Positions 10,500 to 21,899 of a DNA stretch of 64,000 nt are shown here, piece after piece. The DNA comes from Ephemerocybe angulata (lineage: Eukaryota; Basidiomycota; Agaricomycetes; Agaricales; Psathyrellaceae), in contig JAACJK010000066.1 in assembly GCA_013368325.1 (NCBI GenBank), positions 124,001-188,000 on the forward strand, given 5' to 3'. Each line of letters opens with the position of its first letter. The stretch's first letter is position 1. The notes under the pieces are model-generated. The model ran no database searches and was not told where the DNA came from. It saw nothing but the letters and a program-made list of their open reading frames with translations. The translations under genes and the position numbers were made by a program.

Positions 10500-12495
10500 T
10501 TAACTCCCCTTCCTCTCCGTCCACTCCGCGCTCCTTACCTCGTTCGAGAGCTGGTCTATCAATCTCCTGAATCTTTCCCTGAGATCCCATTTTGCATTGC
10601 TCAACACTTTCCTTGTTTCCTCGGCCACTCTCGCCGCGTGCGCATCGACGAACGACACAGGCGGCTCGGACCCATCACTGTCCCATATAATCGATGCCTC
10701 GACTAGTCGACCAACGATCCTGGGGATCCACGGCAAATAAAAGTCGAGAGGAAGGTAGGCAATTGCTCCGAGAGTAACGGCGCCGAAGATAGGAGCAGCC
10801 CACTTCTTTGCAGTGTCGGTCGAAAGGAGGTCCATCACGCGTACGATGCCTTCGAGTAGTGCACGCGCACCAAGAATTGGTCCTCGGAACAACGTCATAG
10901 AACCAAGACCAATAGCCACGACTTTCATAGCACGGCGCTGAGTGGGACGGGTTGGACTGGGCCCGCGCTGACCTCCATTAATAATTGTGTTTCCTGCGTG
11001 GTTGCACGCTCCGGGGAACCTTTGCCCATTGACACCCTCGGTACCCAGCCTCCTCCCGTTGAACATGGCCTCAGGTTTGAAGACCAGTGTATACCCCCCA
11101 TCTCCAGGAAGATACTGGTTGCTAAGGGCCCTGAACTTCTCCATACCGCTCTTCGTGACTATCCTCGCCTCATCCTCCGCAATCTGGACAGCCTCATCAA
11201 CGCTCGCTAACAACGCCCGACGAGTTTGTCGCGTGTAGTCCAAGATGCCTGTAAGGCCGGGGTAAGGCGGCATAGAGATAGAGGAGCTTTTGACGCCCAA
11301 CCTCCCCAGACCAACGCGCTCGACGGCCTGAGAGGTCATAGATTTGGCGGTCACGAACGCCTTGGCCGTAGCATCCTTCTCCACTTCCTCAGTCGCACGC
11401 TCCAAATATACCTTCCAAATTAGCATCTTCTCCAAAAGCAGCCTCTTCTCGGCCAAGTGCTGACTTCTCTGTGCCAAAAGCCTCCTCTTCTCCGCCAAAT
11501 CCTCCTGTGCCCTCTTTGCCTCGACAACCGCGAGGAGAATTTTAGCACGAGCCAGCGAGTCAATGTCGCTGGGGTGTTCGCTGAGCCATCGATTAGTCAA
11601 AAGTGGTCGCTTACACTGTGAGATAACATACCTTTGGACGATCACCTTCACAGGATCCCGGATCCTGCCCCCAGGTCGGTAGAAAGGTAGAGGGGTCGCC
11701 GGAGTGTCCACATCAGCGTCCACCCTAATCGCAGCGTTGGCGGTGGGAGGTATTTTTAGGCTAGGGGTTGCCAGGACAGCCTGAGTATGGGGGAGGTGAA
11801 TCTCAGGATGAGTATGGTTGCATGTTTCCTGGCTCTTGGGCACATCTGATGCCTTCGCCTCGTAATGCTCCTCGATAAGAAGTTCCAAGGCGCGTTCACT
11901 AAGCTTCTCGATCAAGTGGTTGGCATTCGCCCTCTTCTTCTCCAGTACTTGTATTCGCTTCTCATGACCTTCGTCCACTGCAGAGAATATCAGAAACCTT
12001 GGATCGCAGTAGATATACCTCAAGTGAGTGCTCACCTTCAAGGAAGAAACGTTTGGAATGAAGTGCCCTTTCAGCACTTTCCACCCAAAGGGCTTCGGCA
12101 TAGCTGGACACCCATTTCCACGCCTCCTCCGCCTCTGCCCTACTGGTACACTCTGCTATATCTCTCTCGCTAGGGATCTTCCTTTCACCCCTGATGCGGG
12201 CAACCTCCGCTTGCGCCTCCTTGTACTTCGTGTGCTGTGCGAGATACTGGTTGTGATGCTCACTGCATCGGTTGAGTTCGGGGTACCCAGAAGTCGAAGG
12301 CCTATTACATCGAGTATTCCCGCCTTCGTCGAGGGTGTTGCACGGAGCGACATGCTGAATAGGCGGGATTAGTACCGTCCCTGGAGCTGAACGTGAGCGC
12401 ACTGCGCGTTGGCGCGCTCGACGAGACTCCAAGCTTTCCTTGGCCTTTGACGCCTGTTTCCTCGCGGTTCGGGTCCTAGGCGTTGGCCCTGGCAT
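10500..12495 (-). CDS. C-C-C-HH domain protein, paralogue 2
   Basis: Exon 1 is 12495-12036 and exon 2 starts at 11977 after a 58-nt phase-1 intron at the same codon position as in paralogue 1. A second, in-frame 63-nt intron (11631-11569, gtatgt...gactaat...cag) is likely, giving about 624 residues; if retained the product is 645. Cys52, Cys63, Cys77, His80 and His81 match the paralogues, followed by HTKYKEA and SKRFFLE. The middle is a long Ala/Glu/Lys/Arg coiled-coil-like region; a TAKSMTSQAVERVGLGRLG block aligns with paralogue 1. Two hydrophobic stretches follow (KVVAIGLGSMTLF and AAPIFGAVTLGAIAYLPL). The 3' end is uncertain: a good donor (gag/gtaagg) near 10530 could splice to further exons in 10150-10400. 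Function unknown. Confidence 0.78.
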
Positions 12496-12902
12496 CGTTC
12501 GCCAGTATCCTGGGGTAGATAAATGTTGTGAGGGATGTCGAACAAGAGTTATCAGCCTTGCGGGCGTCCGTTTAGGGGCAAGCTCCCACGATGACCCCCC
12601 AATCGATTACGTGAACTGACAGTGACACAAGCCTACTTCAGTATATTAGCGCCCCGTGGGTAGCATGAAGTCGAAGACCTCCAGAGTGGTGAAGAATGTC
12701 TGGGAAAATATAATGGAAGTTACTCGGGATCATGGCACGGTCCGGTTCCAAGACGGTGATGTCAAAGCGCTGGGCGCTTAATTGCGACAAGGGAAAGGTC
12801 TCCTATTCCATTGAACAGAAATGTTCTGTACTCAATGTCTACGAAAGTCAATGCAATGGAAGTCCGGAACGAATATAAAGGTCCCGTCTATTATATCAAG
12901 TA

Positions 12903-15260
12903 TCAACTGTCCCAGCCTCGTTCTTTGACCTCGGCTTCCACCAACCTCCCCAAAGACCTCTCGTACTCCACATCGCTATATTCACCCTCAGCATACGCTG
13001 CTGCACGAAGCGCAGCCCAGGCAGCATGTTTCATCAGTATCGAGCCATGTCTGTTGGGAACTGCATCAAGCACAACAAAGTACTTGACTGGAAATGTCTT
13101 CAACGAGAAGAACCATTTCGGTTCGCGGCGCCTGGCTCTGGTAACATACCCGAGTCCCTTCTCCTCCTCGCTTTCAAACATCAAGTCTCTACCCTGCTGA
13201 ACCGTCTCCCACTCGCCCACCGAAGTTCGCCCAATCTCAGATTCAGAAGTCGACGACGAACTCGGGGCGGTCTCGAAAGTCCGGATACGCAGAGCAGGTA
13301 AAGCCTTCCCATCGACGTCCAATCCAGACTCTTCCACCTCAGACTCAGGGTCTGTTTCCGAGTACACAAGGAGCTGGTAGAGCTCGGGTCGTTCCCTGAG
13401 CTCGTTCAGGAAGGCTTCTCCAGCGCCGCCGTTATCATGTTGGACTGCTCCGAACAAGTACGCTCTCGACTCCGCCCCTCGCCATACAACGTGTCCTGGG
13501 GTCTTCGGTTTTATCTTCGTCTGCAGTACGCCTCCATTTTTTATCGTCAGGGCCTGTGGGCTCACAAGGTCGGTGACCGCCACTCCTGAGAGGGATAGGG
13601 CCTTCCTCGCATCGATCACGATAGTTGTCAACTTCTCGTCGTCGAAACGACAGAATTCTGGAGGGTGGAGCAAGCCTAGAGACCCAATTGATAGCATGCC
13701 AACTAGGTCGCTGTAGCTTCTGCAAAGTCCAACGTATCGATAGTCGGTGTCTGCCTCTGGCTTGAGATACGTGAAAAGGTGCTGTAAGTTCAATTAGCCT
13801 TCGTTCTTCGACATACGGGTACGACAGTTTACTCACCCACCAGACCTCATCGGATACGGACTTATTTGCTGCATGGTTATGTACAGGTCCCCCAAGAATC
13901 TGTATGCCGCTGCCTGGAAAGACTGTAAGAATTATTCATCTCACGCCACTTTCACGAGGTTCTCACCTGCATCTCCAACGTCGTTCCCTTCATCCTCGGA
14001 ATTGGGACGCTTCGACAATTCCAATGCTTCGACCAAGATATCCTTGATCCACGGTAGCGCGAACTCGGTCATCCTTGAAGTGAGCTCCCTGAGTCGCGCC
14101 GCATCGGTGAAGTCAAAGTCGTTGCTAAGGATGAACTCCTGAAGCGTGTTCTTATCGAGCGACTTGGCGTAGAACGCTGGGTCATGGAGGATGATTCTTC
14201 GGCCGTGCTGAACCGCTTGGTAGTGACGAATAGTCGCTAGACTGGGATAACCGGAAGGAGCGTCATCTGAGTCCAGTTTTAGGACCGTGCCCAGCCTCTG
14301 CGCTACGTCGCTGTCATCGCCTGCTAGGTTTAGGTCCAACACCAGCTTCAATACCTCCTGGAGGCGCTTCTTCTCAATATCGTTATACCTTTTAAATTGT
14401 CAGCTGGGATGTTCGAGGCGCACAGAGAAAGATAACGCACCATTGAAGAGCCTGTTCAATCAGATCTTCGTCTTCAGACGTCGTCTGACCAGAGTTTACG
14501 GAGTGAGGAAGAGAAATCCGACGACTCTCTCGAATGAACAGGCCTGAGGCAGCTTGAGGGTCGGGAAGAATATGGGCCTGAGCGTCCTTCCAAATCTTCT
14601 GACTCTCGGGAGATCTGCCAACCCCAACAGCTTGAGGGTGGTGTTCAAGATAAAGTGCCAAGGCGCGCTCGCCGAGCTTCGAAACCACCCGCCTGGCTTT
14701 CCCCAGTTCCACTTCCAAGGCATTCATCCTGGTTTGGTATGCATCCCCAACTATACGAACATCACATTGACATTCGATCGTGTAGAGGCTTTATACCACA
14801 TACCTTTGAGTCCGAACCGCTTCGAATGTATCTCCCTTCCAATCGCCTCTACGCGAATCGCTTTGATATAACCGTTCACGACCGCCAAGCCGTGCATGAT
14901 CTCTTCCCTTGAGTAGCGCCCAGTCTGGATATCGGGAGGCAATCCCTTCCCAATTCTGATGCGCTCGACCTCCTGCTCCGCCTCTTTGTACCTTTTACAG
15001 AGCAGTCGATACTGGCCGTGGTGCACGTTGCACCGTTCAGGGTTGGGCTTCCAGAGGGTCGCCACTTTGGTGCACTGTGTCCGCCCATCGGATTCCAACG
15101 TAGAGCAGGTGCGGACGGGATTAGTACTGATATGCGAAGCATTGGACTTCGACGTTGACTGTCTCGGAGCTGTCGACGCCGAAGGACCTGCGTGCGCCGG
15201 CAGTGGTGCCGCCTTCGCTTTTGTACCTGGGGGTTTCTTTTTGTTGCTCGGTGGAGCCAT
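12903..15260 (-). CDS. C-C-C-HH domain protein, paralogue 3, divergent C-terminus
   Basis: Five exons: 15260-14804, 14750-14441, 14388-13967, 13922-13837 and 13781-12903; phases 1, 2, 1, 0 fit throughout and give about 717 residues. The ATG at 15260 has a strong context (caccATGG) and puts Cys52 at the same residue number as in paralogues 1 and 2. Cys52, Cys63, Cys77, His80 and His81 are conserved, followed by KRYKEAE and HSKRF, and intron 1 falls at the same place. After a short charged helix (ARRVVSKLGERALALYL) the protein diverges completely: it lacks the hydrophobic segments and has a ~300-residue soluble C-terminal region rich in acidic and Ser residues. The acceptor of exon 4 is ambiguous (two in-frame AGs 9 nt apart). 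Function unknown. Confidence 0.8.
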
Positions 15261-16138
15261 GGTGGTTGCAGAGGAGAATCGTAGGGATGATCGGCGGTCG
15301 ACACTCAAATTGAAAGTCCCACGGTGACTCACCTTCTAATTACGCTTAGTCATATTAGCGCCCACAGTTTTCGGACCCGCATCCAGATCCCGATTGCCAA
15401 TGAGCACTGTTGTTAGAGTCAGGTTAGAGTACTTACTTGAGGAGAGCCATCGCCTATTTACTCTGAGTGGACGGATAATTCAACGCTTTTTAGATGCCTG
15501 GTGCTGGAGAGTCGAAGTCAAGTCAACGGCTACCATAGCGTGCAAGATTTGTGTAGGTCTTGTGGAGTTTTAAAGCGAATTCCGACCGTGTATGGAGGAG
15601 ATGCAAGCTATTAAGGCTTCCGAAATATCTGCTCGATACATTTGCCCAGATTTAGATGAAGGTGGGATTGATGTGGGCACAGAGGTTGGAGAACTTGCTA
15701 AGCGCCCGGCGCTTACTACATGCACTGCGCACAATGTGGGACACCAGATGTATCGTATATCACTAGTAGACCTCAGATGCACCCCAAAGCTAGACCGTGA
15801 GGCCATTCTATTCCAAACCTTGCCTTGTCCTGGTGCTAGGGACGGCTCTGGGTTCCATGAAACCCTTGCAATGAATCTGATTTAAATTATGATCCTCCAC
15901 AGCACTATGGCCCAGCGCAGTCGGTCATGGCAAGATTATAGTGAGAAACAGTAGAGTTTTATTCACACTTTATATTCAGAGTTCTACTTACGTGTCCTCC
16001 TTCGTCCGCCTTGGATGTGGTAGCCGTTTCTCAGGCTCCCTCCAGGCTGGACGTGGTGGCAGTGCGGCCCCTAAATAGGGCCTGGACTGACGTGATGCAA
16101 AGGCAATTTCGTTTCTTCCCGAACCACAACAGTCTTCC
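15261..16138. other. Shared 5' region of divergent genes
   Basis: This 878-bp stretch separates the 5' ends of paralogue 3 (leftward) and the RUS1-family gene (rightward), so it must hold both promoters. A short plus-strand open frame at 15592-15885 has no recognisable content. I see no clear TATA box. Confidence 0.5.
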
Positions 16139-18005
16139 ATGAGGCTTCGCCGAGTAACGAACGAGATATCGGAAAGGCGCACCTCTGGCCAGGAACTTAG
16201 GACATCAGTTAGAACGAACGACAAAATCTCAGTACCTGCACCACCCCCAAATACCAAAGTCAACCCGAGCGAAAACACAGAATCCGGGACTAAAGGGTAT
16301 CTCGACCAGGCATCGGCGATAGAGTTCCTTCAGCGCGTCTTCCTACCCCAGGGTTACCCAGATTCAGTCACATCAGGTGAATATCAGATACTTATCGTGA
16401 CTTGGATCAGCACGACTAACTGCGAGCAGACTACACGAGGTTGGTCTCCACAGTCCCATCCTCGTCAACCATGGGATGATTGTAATACCAGATACCAGAT
16501 ATACAATGCCTTGCAAGCATTCTGCAACTCTCTAGCTGGGCTAATAGCCTCCCGGGCGCTCCTCGAAGGACAGGGTATCGGGAACCCGTCAGCCTCAGCG
16601 ACGAATGCGCTTCTCCTCAACATCGTGCTCGACGTGTTCAGCCGAACAACGAGTACGTGTCCATCGTTATCGTTCAGACAGGGTCTAACTTATCTATAGC
16701 CATTATCTCCGCACATCTGCTGGGATCCTCCCTCGTTCCGGACGCAAAACGATACAGACTCCTCGCGGACATCCTCAACGACTCGGCCGTAGCCCTCGAC
16801 ACCCTCTCGCCGGTTTTCAACACCCTAGGGCTTCCTCAGCTAAGAATCACCGCGCTCTGTCTGAGTGCATCCTTCCGAGCGTTATGTGGCATCGTCGCAG
16901 GAGGGTCCAAAGCCGCCATCTCGCTACACTTCTCGTCCCCTACGAAGGGAAAGGGCGACATTGGCGACCTCAACGCAAAGGACGCGAGCAAGGAGACCGT
17001 GCTGGCGCTCCTCGGGATGCTTGTGAGTCCCCACGTTTTTGTTGCATCCGGCTTGACACTGATTTGGTCAAGGTTGGCTCGCTCGTCGTACCACGACTCA
17101 CGTCTGCATTTTCAACGTACACTGCCCTATTCTTCCTAATCGGCATGCACATCCTCCTAAACTACCTCGGAGTGCAAGGCATCGTGCTCCGCACACTGAA
17201 CCACGAACGACTCTGGATCTCCTGGTTCCTCTTCGACGCCAACCAAGACTTCACTCCCGAACGCGTCAACTCGCTCGAACGTATCTTCCCCGTGTCCCGA
17301 ATGACACTATACCTCCCCTTCCCCACACCCCTCATCAATCCTTTCAGAATGGAGACCTTCTCAACGTATCGGAACCCGCTGACAGGCGACGCGCTGGGAT
17401 ACGTCACGCTCGGCTCGTCTCTGTCGAAGATCCTCGACCGTCCTCTCCACCCCGAAATCATAGCTCAATTCCAGCACCGCGAATACATTCTCTGGTTCGA
17501 CCCATCGTGTTTGGCGTATCCACCCACAGGGAAGGACCAAGAAGAGGAACCCTCAAGCCCCACGTTCAAACGCGGACAGATCCCGCACGTCCATGTGTGC
17601 TTCAAGGAGCGGTGTTCGCCTGGGACGCGAGTGCAGGCGTGGATCGCAGCCGGCTTGCTGTGCAAATCCGTATCTGAGATGTGCGCTTTGTCGCCAACAG
17701 CAACGCTCGAGGTCTACTCTCTCTTCCTTGACTCTTCGCTATCGCCGTCAACGTCTTCGAAGAGCAGTGAGCCTAATATTTCAAAGCATGTTATGTCGCT
17801 GCTGAAGAGGGAGGAGGGACGGGATGGTGGTGCCGATTCGAGCTGGTCGTCGTGGAAGAAGAAAGCTATGAAACTTGGCTGGGTGTTGGAGGACGATGAA
17901 TCGGTGAGGGGAGACCCTGGGATGGAGTGCGGTGTGGGCGTCCCAGAGCCCGAAACCGTGATTGTGTCGTTGGGATACTCGTATGAGGCGAAGAAGGACG
18001 TATGA
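16139..18005 (+). CDS. RUS1 / DUF647 family membrane protein
   Basis: The RUS (root UV-B sensitive) family comprises eukaryotic membrane proteins; plant members link UV-B perception and auxin transport, and the fungal role is not established. Five exons: 16139-16376, 16430-16439 (10 nt), 16492-16652, 16700-17022 and 17073-18005; phases 1, 2, 1, 0 are consistent and give 554 residues. Diagnostic segments are FLPQGYPDSVTSDY, ALQAFCNSLAGLIASRALL, and above all DAKRYRLLADILNDSA starting near residue 151. Hydrophobic helices follow, for example in ALFFLIGMHILLNYLGV. The tiny exon supplies the YTR of the SDYTRYQIYNALQ stretch that the family keeps at this place, which supports it. The C-terminal ~300 residues are soluble and less conserved. 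The start codon is the first in-frame ATG in the region; an upstream extension is possible. Confidence 0.92.
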
Positions 18006-18254
18006 AAGGTGCTGAATTCTGGATCCTCGATCTCCCTCGCTTTCGTCGTCCTTGGACTTACCGCTTAGTCTCCCGTGCACGGTTCCTCAAACTATAGAGC
18101 TTAGAGAGCTGATACTAATACCACCGGACCCTGCTTGCGTGAATGAATACCGGATCTGTACCAGATTGGAATCGAAATTGAAAAGTCCACTCGGCGCGGG
18201 ACGGTGGTGACTAGTGACTGGTCACCAGGGAAGTCGCGATTAGTTCGTTTGAGC

Positions 18255-18259
18255 AAAAA
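18255..18259 (-). terminator. Pol III T-run after tRNA-Ile
   Basis: On the minus strand, five T residues follow nine bases after the tRNA discriminator position, the usual RNA polymerase III stop. Confidence 0.7.
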
Positions 18260-18267
18260 GGGGATCA

Positions 18268-18341
18268 TGGCCAACGTGGGGATCGAACCCAAGACCTTCG
18301 CGTTATTAGCACGACGCTCTAACCAACTGAGCTAGTCGGCC
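18268..18341 (-). tRNA. tRNA-Ile (anticodon AAT)
   Basis: The minus strand folds as a standard 74-nt tRNA. The acceptor stem pairs GGCCGAC with GTTGGCC. An A box (TAGCTCAGTTGGT), an anticodon loop with AAT, a B box (GGTTCGATCCC) and discriminator A are present, with no intron. The sequence is identical to the plus-strand gene at 43620-43693. Confidence 0.96.
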
Positions 18342-18576
18342 AGATATTATGGAGTCCAAGCAATTTTCCCTCACCGCCCGAATTCGGCGAGCGGGCCATG
18401 GTATGGGTTTCCGGCGGCCGCGGGTCAACAACACTTCCCGCTCCACCATCATCTGAGCTCGACATTTGCTCGACATGTCCTTTTAGCGCGGACTCGGCAC
18501 AGCACAGCACTAACGTACGTCTACTCCTTTGGTTGGGCTTATATCCACGATGAGAAATACACATACCAGAGGAGCT

Positions 18577-18668
18577 TCGGTTTCGATGCGGCCCTGACCT
18601 TGCGCTGCTCCCGGTATACTTTGCCAGAAGGAACCGTTACAGCTGAGGTCAAGAACGGAAAGCTGACT
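18577..18668. repeat. Imperfect direct repeat, copy 1
   Basis: This ~95-bp segment resembles 18917-19015. Shared blocks are gttcgatgcggcc, ctgctc, ggtatact, gagaaggaaccgtt / cagaaggaaccgtt and gctgact. It is not coding in any consistent frame. Confidence 0.6.
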
Positions 18669-18916
18669 GTTGTCGTTTATTATCTACTACTCCGTTAAAT
18701 TTGGATATTCACTGACTCCTTCGTCCTTGATAGACGCAGGCTTGGAAATATTTTGAAGCTGCGTACTATAGTCAGCTTCAACTGAAGAGGACCTGGCTAA
18801 CTACAGTACACTAGCTTGGTTGGTAGGTCAACTTGGGCTTTGTGTCAGGCGAGGACATTAATACCCACAACCGGCTGCGAATAGGGAGGCCCTCTACCCT
18901 ACTTGGCCCAGAGAGG

Positions 18917-19015
18917 AACCGGGTTCGATGCGGCCTCGACACCTCAATGCTGCTCTCAATGGTATACTTCGCGAGAAGGAACCGTTTCAGCCCGGGCTAA
19001 GAACAGAACGCTGAC
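18917..19015. repeat. Imperfect direct repeat, copy 2
   Basis: Second copy of the element at 18577-18668, about 340 bp downstream in the same orientation. It lies just left of the eIF4E tandem array. Confidence 0.6.
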
Positions 19016-19425
19016 TATATCCTTTGGTCAATGAGCGATCTCCATAGTGCGCTTGGTTGAAAGAGCCCCTAGTAGCCGTTTGACTAGATTATCTTAGGGC
19101 TGGGTCGGACAACGACATTCCGAAAGTCCATACCCATCGACCCAGTCGGCTCCCTACCCAGATACCAGATTTGCGTTCGCCTTGTTGACCCTGAAGTTGT
19201 TCAGAGGCCGTTTCGATGGCCCCTATTCGTATGGCATTCCCCGCAGAGTTCTCTAGGTTATTGTTTCCCTCCAAAATGAACAAGGCACATTATAGCTGCG
19301 ATAGCTAGTATTTATGTAGACAAAACATAAGTCCCAGCTACAGAATGTAACCAACAAATAGATAAGATCATGCCTGGATCAAATGGGGTGACACCGCCTT
19401 TGGTCTCTCTTGAACCACCACCACG

Positions 19426-20985
19426 ATGAGCTCGAAAGCAACGACAACGACGGAAGGAACGCCCAAACCTGGGCGTTTACCGTCCCTGAACCAGCTCGCA
19501 GCACGCATGAATGTAAACGGCGCCCCAAGCTCGTCGTCGTCATCAACGTCGACGACGTCGGCTCCACGACCCCGCCTCGCAGCCTCGCTCCTGCGCACAG
19601 GCTCGAGCGTCTCGCTCGCCTCGACCGCAGCATCGACGACCGACTCTGTAGCCGTGAACGCCCCCACAACTCGCGCAGTGTCGCCCGCAAGCAGCGCACT
19701 GTCCGCCGACACCCCGCCCAAGTCGACGACGCCCGTGCCCGACGGCGGCGACCCTCTGACGACGGAGAAGCTCAAGGAGCTCAACCGCGAGAATACGGAC
19801 GCCGCAGCCCCGCTCGCCCCGAACAACAAGTTCGTCAAGGGATACAAGGGCGTGCCCGGCCTCGACGCGATTGCAGCGAGGATGGTGCGGACGAGGCAGC
19901 TGAGCATCGATGGCACATCCAAGCCCCCAGAGCCAGAGATGATTGAGGATCCCAAGACCCCGGGCGTGGCCATGCTGCCCAAGGAGCATCCGTTGCAGTA
20001 TACTTGGTGCGTTGTCGTCGTTGTTTCAGGTGATTCTCTTGTGTGCTGACATCAGGGCAGGACGATCTTCCACGACTCCAAAGCCAAGTTCCCCTTCACC
20101 CCCGGGTCGGCGACCCTCCCTGGCGCCTCGAGCGCTCTGCCCGAGCCGCCCTCGTCCGCAGCCCCCATCCCCGAAAGCACGACGGAGTACGAGGCCGGTT
20201 TGACCGTGATCGGCGAGTTCGACACGGTGGAGCAGTTCTGCAGGTACCTGAACTGGCTGAAGCCGCCCTCGATGCTCGAGAAGAACAGCAACTACCACCT
20301 CTTCAAGTCGGGCATCAAGCCCATGTGGGAGGACGAGGCGAACGCGAACGGCGGCAAGTGGGTCCTGACGATGAAGAACAACCCCGCGCTGCTCGACCGT
20401 TGCTGGCACTGGCTCACCATGGCGCTTGTCGGCGAGGAGCTCGAGGACGGAGACGAGATCTGCGGCGCCGTCGTCAGTCTGAGGTCCAAGGTCGACCGGA
20501 TACAGCTCTGGACGCGCAGCAAGGACGACGTGGAGAGGCTGAACGCGATCGGGAAGAAGCTCGTCAAGCTCCTGGACGTGTCCGAGGTGGATGGGATTGG
20601 GCTCGAGTTCCAGTACAACACGGACGATAGGCCGTTGCCGAACAAGTTCTTGTCCATCCAGGCGCTTCCGAGCACGTCCTACCGCTCGTCCTTCCAGGCC
20701 ACCCCGACAGGCCCTGGACCAGTTGGAGGAGCGTGCGAAGGGAGGACGACATGGACGGGCGTGTGTGCGAAGCGAATGGCTGTTGCCGGGAGTGTTCGCT
20801 GTGATGCGCCATGTCGGGAATTACCAAAAGAAGGTCAGAAATTTCCTATTGGAGCTAAAAAAGCGAAAAACGAGCTAACTTATTTACTCTACAGAATCTA
20901 TGCTGGCTTTTCAGATTGGAAGACCCATGCCGCGGCCGTGGATACATGTCTTGTTGAAAAACATGCAGAGCACGGCCGAGCATAA
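19426..20985 (+). CDS. eIF4E-family cap-binding protein, copy A, altered C-terminus
   Basis: Exon 1 is 19426-20006 and exon 2 starts at 20061 (phase 2). The core matches copies B and C: HPLQYTW, IKPMWEDEANANGGKW, EICGAVVSLRSK. Compared with them, six codons (GGSSTP) are missing, and a further deletion after the GPVGG stretch removes the normal C-terminus and stop. The frame then runs about 80 codons into what is 3' UTR in copy B, ending at 20985, so the product would be about 501 residues with an unrelated tail. The cap-binding fold is complete, so activity cannot be excluded, but copy A looks like the degraded member. Its upstream region also lacks the CCAAT-containing promoter segment present before copies B and C. 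Confidence 0.8.
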
Positions 20986-21899
20986 CTTGGGGCTGATCAC
21001 CCTTCGTTGGGGGAAGCGAGCGAGTGGGTGACCCTTATATACCTCTCTGTAGCGCACGGACCAACGGGTGCATTGGCCGGCCATACCGGCTGTCTGACAT
21101 TCTCTGGTGCGTCCCGACTCCTTCTCTCTCTCTGTGCTGCCTGTTTTCTCTGTATCCTTGGAACCCTATTCATTCCAACTGGTACTTGGAATGAATACAG
21201 TCCCAAGGGCTTCAGAGAAACCTCAAGAGCAACCCCAACTCCTGTTTTTCAGATCCATTCTCCTCCCACTCTCGGCTCCGAGACGCACACAAACCCGGAT
21301 TGACTTCCTCTCGGTAACGTTACTGCCTCCGCTTTTGGTCTGTTTCCCTCCCAAGGCTCAGTACTGACTGGTCTTACCCAGGTTTCCAACTGCACAATAC
21401 GTAGACATAGCTCATAGGTATGCTGGGGAGTAGGGCGAGTAGATACTGTGTTTCCATGTACATATTCGGGGCATCCGTTCTAAGCGCACCCGGGCGAACA
21501 GACGAGCCGAAATATCATTCTTCTCCGATCCAGATCTGTGCCATGAGTTAGCTCACGCTACCCGCTACCTTCCACTTTCGCATCTTCGTTTTCTCCCACT
21601 GAGCTGGCTTCTTGTATCTTCCCTTTACCCGCCACCATTCATGCTCCCAGCAATTGAGCTGTTCGTAACTCGCCCATCCCAGACCTTCACAGAAACCCTC
21701 TCGAGTGACCTGAGTGAGCTTTTTCGGTTAGTGTTGCTGGCGACACGAGCTAAACGTATTTCAATCCTCTCTCAAGCCTAGCAGTGAGTTGGCGGCATAA
21801 CCATTCTCCTCGGAACCTCACAACACATTTTGTCAGTTTCAACTCGACTACGCCGCCGTGTTCCATATAAATGTGCGAGCTCCTTTTGCGCTTCTTTTT

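Noticed and set aside
12903..13301. Plus-strand open frames opposite paralogue 3
   Set aside because: They lack splice continuation and lie antisense to a well-supported five-exon gene.
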